Of a DNA stretch of 64,000 nucleotides, positions 59,996-64,000 are shown piece after piece (position 1 is the stretch's first letter; each line of letters opens with the position of its first letter). The notes beneath the pieces are model-generated. The model was given only the letters and a program-made list of their open reading frames with translations. It was not told where the DNA came from and ran no database searches. The stretch is taken from NCBI GenBank assembly GCA_009760855.2, contig WPIO01000016.1, positions 457,001-521,000 of the forward strand, in the 5' to 3' direction. The position numbers and the translations under genes were made by a program. The DNA is from Cristatella mucedo. Lineage: Eukaryota > Bryozoa > Phylactolaemata > Cristatellidae.

Positions 59996-61095
59996 GTGGC
60001 TGAAAAGCATCTGCCTTCTCGAGGATTGAGCAAGAGGACGCAGCGGTCGCGATAGGTCAGCAGGCTGATTGATGTCGGCTAGCCAGTCAACCCCATTGTC
60101 CCGGCTAGTTATGCAAGGGTAGGGCGACACTAGGTCAGAGGTACACCATCTGTCTTCGGCTCCGTTTCGACACCGCCGCCGCCGGTAGGGATTTGCCGAT
60201 ACCTGCTAGAAATAGCTCGGTGTCGGTATGTGAGAAAAATTCCCGCCTCCACGGTGGAGGCGAAGCTTCTAGTTCTCCAGTCGGGGTATCTGGGTTTCGG
60301 TTCTCGGGCTCCTCCGTCCTATTTGGGTCGTTCCCAATAATCGACGCAGTAGTCTTAAGTGTGGGGACGAATTTCCCACGAAAGATTGCTTCTGCTGTTC
60401 ACAGCCTGCGATGAGTGCGGAGGATAAAACTGAGCTAGACGCGCAGCGATATTGTGCACTTGCAAATAAAGCTCAGTAAAATCCCCGATTCGTGCGCGTT
60501 AGGCTTTTCTATTCACGTCGCGAACTCACGGCCACCCTTAGTAACGATAAGTAGGTTGGCGTGGAAAACTCGACTTCGCGTGGCCACCTCTTATTGCGCG
60601 TAGGCGCGCACCGAACGGCATTGGGCAGTAAGTTACGCCGCTCGGTTAGCGGCAGGTTACGCCTACTCCGCCGAGCCTTCGGCGTTACAGATTTCCTGCT
60701 GGGCAGTTTTTGGGCGCCCTTATATTGAGTCAAGCCGACACTGCGCTACACCAAATAAACTTATCCAGTTAACGTATGCTGATGAATTTCATAAACAGAC
60801 GCACGGTGTCTTCTGAGTAGGAGGAATTTGAGCCGAGACTGCAACGGACAAGTGCGCTTGTCAAAGGAGTTGCTCCATTTGCCTCAATGTAAGTCGAGCC
60901 AATGAGCGTTAGGAACTTATTTTGGCCACGGAGTGCAGTAATGAGCTCCAGGATTTTGATTGGTCAGCTCGTCTGACTGGGAACCAAAAAGTAGATACAG
61001 CTTCTCCTTCATGAGAATCGGCCATCTTGGCTCTCTCCACCAAAATGCGCTCACGCTCGATGACGTAGTGCCCTAAACCAGTGGGAAATCTGTCC
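59996..61095. other. Spacer without recognisable features
   Basis: Partly GC-rich, with no genes or repeat families seen. 60193-60414 and 60509-60733 are open but resemble nothing known. Confidence 0.35.
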
Positions 61096-61099
61096 GAAC

Positions 61100-61470
61100 T
61101 CAGTGCCGATTTGACGTATTAATGATGCTAGTTATGCATAGCAGCAGCAGATCAATGCAACGCAGGAGCAGGACAGTGGGAATAGGGCCCAGAGGACTTG
61201 TCTTCTGTGATCGAAATACGAACGTCAGGACTAGATCACTAGTGACCTGCCTAAATGTAGACATTGAGGTGCAGCCAAGAATCGGGGAACAGCATACTAG
61301 TGGGGATGTTTCAGACCAGCTGGTGGCAATGAAGTTCCCGGGAAATGTTTCAAAGAACTTGCCCACCAGTTTCATTGCATTGTTAAGAACATCATTGATA
61401 ACATCTTTCACGTCGTCATTGTAGCCAACCATAGCTTGCATCATTTCATTGAGCTTTTGGGCACATAGTT
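61100..61470 (-). mobile_element. LINE pre-RT linker fragment
   Basis: The 114-codon minus frame ends STFRQVTSDLVLTFVFRSQK, TSPLGPIPTVLLLRCIDLLL, like the KSCPLDPIPTWLLK linker of L2/CR1 elements. It is open but a fragment. Confidence 0.7.
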
Positions 61471-61794
61471 GTTCAGATCACTTCGACATGAACCTGACGG
61501 TGCTGCTCCTGAATCAGGTCAACACGTTTTCGACTTCGAAACGCTGTATTGTGTAGACAAGCTATCCGCAAAATAAATTATTGATTGCAATTCAACTAGC
61601 GGAAATTCGCTAACCTGGGTTCCTGCCACCGGGCTCAAATCACCACAGGAGCCGGTAATGAGGCCATGAAATGGCTGTGTTGAATACTTAGGAACAGGCA
61701 AGTTAAGCAAAGCTACCTTACTCACCTGGTTAAGCTGCTGAGATTCAGCTCAGCATTGAGAAGTGAGGGAGCTGTGTGCAGCTATGTTTAAAGG

Positions 61795-62100
61795 CTGAAA
61801 CTCAAATCCTTTGGAGACCTTGCCTTTAGTTCGTATGTCCCGAAATCCCGGAATGCATTCCCGCCTTGCATCACGACGTTCACACGATCACGATTCTGAC
61901 GATTCTGACGATCCTAACATCCTGACTTGACCACATTTAAAAAGAAACTATAACGCATCTATTTACCACAGCCTTTAGTGGGTCTCTGTGATTCTTTCTT
62001 TATGTACTGACCCTGTGCATGTCACCCCTAATCATGTTATTCATGTTGTTTATTGAACATGCTGCCACTAAACATCCGATAGTGCTTCCTTTGCTGCAAA
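61795..62100 (+). mobile_element. LINE A 3' end
   Basis: CAAATCCTTTGGAGACCTTG ... TTGACCACATTTAAAAAGAA ... CTTCCTTTGCTGCAAATGTA. A short GATTCTGAC tandem insertion lies at about 61883-61921. The terminal tail is lost. Confidence 0.85.
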
Positions 62101-62221
62101 TGTAAAGACCATGCATTTTGCAACGGTGCAGTATTGCAAAGATCAAGCAACGAGAAATCGTACGACATTTTATTATATAAGCAAGATTTAAGCAAGTCTT
62201 GTAAAAGAAACTGTCAACTAG

Positions 62222-63199
62222 CACAGTGCAAGAGTCTCTCTCTCGTCTCATGCAGCGCTCTGCTGCTGCCTGTATTCACACGATGCAGCGTTCGTTGTAG
62301 CAGAGCAGCAGCCAGCGCTGGACTTTGACCAGGTCTCCAGCAGCTTCCAGACGCCTGTCTATTGCTGCGACCTGTCTGTGACGTCAGAGGGGCATCTGCT
62401 GCTGGCTGCCTGGCAGCTCGGCCTGAAGCAATTCAGTCAGAGCGGCAGCGAGCTGAGCATCTGGAAACCTGCGAGGCTGAGCGACGGAGGGGAAGACTGG
62501 GTCGTTGCAGTGCAGTCCCTGCAGGACGGACGTGCTTCTGTAGCTTTGCAGTACTCAAAGCTCGTCCTGCTGCTCAGACGCAGCAGCTCTGCCGCTACTG
62601 CTGCTGCAGGGGACTCGCAGGGAACGTGGCTCAAGGACCGACGTGTCGCTGAGCTGCCGTGGTCTCCCAGGAAGCTTTCCTCGCTCGGAGACCTGCTCGC
62701 TGTGACCGAGAGCGGGTATTGCCGAGTGCTGCAGCTGCTGCAGCTGAGCTTGGGGCAGCTGCTGCACAGCAGCGAGTACTAGTACGGCATAGCCAGTGTG
62801 TCTCTTACTGCTGCTGCTCTGGTCACTGTGAGCTGCAGAAAGGTGATGCTGGACGGTGGCAGAGAGCTGTACGTAGTGGACAGCTGCAGCCACCGAGGTG
62901 ACAGACAATGGAGACACAAGCTGAGCAGCGAGGAAGAAGCGATGGGCGTCTGTGCTGCAGGCGGCATCGTGTACCTGGCTGTGGGAGGGCAGCAGGGAGA
63001 CAGGAGCAGGGACTGTGTGACGGCGCTCTGTGCTGTGACTGGGGTGATGCTGCAGCAGGTCCTCTCCTACAGCAACCACGGACTGCAGCAGCCTCGGTGC
63101 CTGTCACTGGGCGGAGGACAGAGGACCATTCTAGCCGTGCTGGGCTGGGACGGGCAGACTGTGAGCGTGTACCCTGAGCAGCTAAGAGCTAAGAGCTAA
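62222..63199 (+). CDS. Beta-propeller-like terminal exon with an in-frame TAG
   Basis: One frame stays open from 62222 to a TAA at 63199 except for a single TAG at 62780-62782. A likely splice acceptor is TTGTAG at 62300, giving about 300 residues. The protein has repeated blocks of a hydrophobic strand, a Gly-rich turn and another strand ending in Trp or Tyr (for example GHLLLAAW, SELSIW, GDLLAVTESGYC, GGIVYLAVGG, DGQTVSVYPEQL). This fits a WD40/NHL-class propeller such as the C-terminal half of TRIM-type proteins; I cannot name the family. Codon use (CTG, CAG and AGC rich) is the same on both sides of the TAG. The TAG may reflect a recent pseudogene, a null allele or an assembly error. Upstream exons were not found. 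Confidence 0.5.
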
Positions 63200-63311
63200 G
63201 GTCTGTGACATGCAGCTCTGGGCCAGCACTGAGTGTCACTTCGTCTGACTTATACTGATACAATTCATGCATGTACTTGCCTTGTAACGAAGCGATGCAT
63301 CATTAATCATA

Positions 63312-63317
63312 AATAAA
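63312..63317 (+). terminator. Poly(A) signal after the propeller-like exon
   Basis: AATAAA about 113 bases after the final stop, inside AAATAAATAA. Its position supports the exon being the 3' end of a real or once-real gene. Confidence 0.5.
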
Positions 63318-63319
63318 TA

Positions 63320-64000
63320 ATCCACGATTCAAGAATCTCCATATAATTCCACGAGTTCCACTGAGACTATTTGTCTCCTCGTACGATACCGAGCAGCTTC
63401 AGCCAGGCAGAGAGCAGCTGCAGTGGCACCGAGCTGCCAGCGTTCGTAGACGTTACGTCCGGGCAGATGCTGCTGCCTGCCTGTCACTCTCCCTGAGAGC
63501 TAGCAGCCAATCAGCCAGCTAGCCGCGACTTCTTGTCAGCCATTCATCGGTTTCGGGTTGATTCAGTTAGAAAGACGACAGTTTCGACGGCGAAAAATCT
63601 GTTGACAGTATGCGTGTGCACAGTGAACGTTATGTGGTACGAAAATTACGAATTCAAACAGCCGATCCTGTCAATAGGTAACGGATTTAGGTAGAAGATG
63701 GGCTATTGCCATCGATAGCCCTGCGTTGCTCTCGATTGTACGTTCGAGAATGTTAAAAAGAAGACGATTGCACTTTTAATGTAATGTGCCACAATATGCA
63801 AGAAAAGTTGGAGCTTCTCTCCTTTGGTCCATTTGTAACGGACCGTTACGGATTGGCGTATTTCCCCAGGCAATTTTCGTTGACTGCCATGCATTGCCTT
63901 TAATTGAGCGAGAATAGTGGGTGCAGATAATGCGAACGCACAGGTAGATGTTACTTGGAATAAGAGTTTAGTGGCAGTTTCGCGAAGCCAACATTGGTCA
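63320..64000. other. Right-end spacer
   Basis: No gene or repeat family recognised after the propeller-like exon's poly(A) signal. Confidence 0.35.

Overview
This is a metazoan nuclear window with spliced genes, GT-AG introns up to about 3 kb and a heavy load of retroelement debris. I cannot fix the phylum from sequence alone. Two genes can be reconstructed exon by exon with matching reading phases, both on the + strand. The first is a complete flotillin-1 gene (10 coding exons, 16894-28795, 429 residues). The second is a TRAF2/3/5-type adaptor gene (8 coding exons found, 40753-55312, 523 residues). It carries a RING, TRAF zinc fingers, a coiled coil and a TRAF domain; its initiating exon is not identified. 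A third, weaker locus near the right end (62222-63199) reads as the last exon of a beta-propeller-like protein interrupted by one in-frame TAG.

Most of the rest is mobile-element sequence. Two L2/CR1-like non-LTR retrotransposon families recur. LINE A has a 3' end with the motif GAGGGCGCTTTATCAAGTG and an (ATT)n tail. LINE B has a 3' end with a (TTACA)n tail. Nearly all copies are 5'-truncated, stop-ridden and often nested in one another. Two tRNA-derived SINE families are present. SINE1 has a 3' end that resembles the LINE A 3' end, which suggests a SINE/LINE partnership. SINE2 has its own conserved tail. Two Tc1/mariner transposase remnants and one foldback element also occur. Long microsatellites, (GA)n, (TC)n, (TCTG)n, (GT)n, (AT)n and (ATT)n, and several minisatellites fill introns and spacers.

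Layout: 1-16.7 kb, LINE, SINE and satellite debris with GC-rich stretches lacking recognisable genes; 16.7-29.2 kb, flotillin-1 with a CCAAT/E-box promoter-like region and a poly(A) signal; 29.3-40.2 kb, repeats; 40.7-55.9 kb, the TRAF gene, whose introns hold many insertions; 56-62.1 kb, repeats; 62.2-63.3 kb, the beta-propeller-like exon. The genes do not form an operon. Flotillin-1 acts as a membrane-microdomain scaffold and TRAF as a cytoplasmic receptor adaptor and probable ubiquitin ligase. Their proximity is not evidence of joint function.
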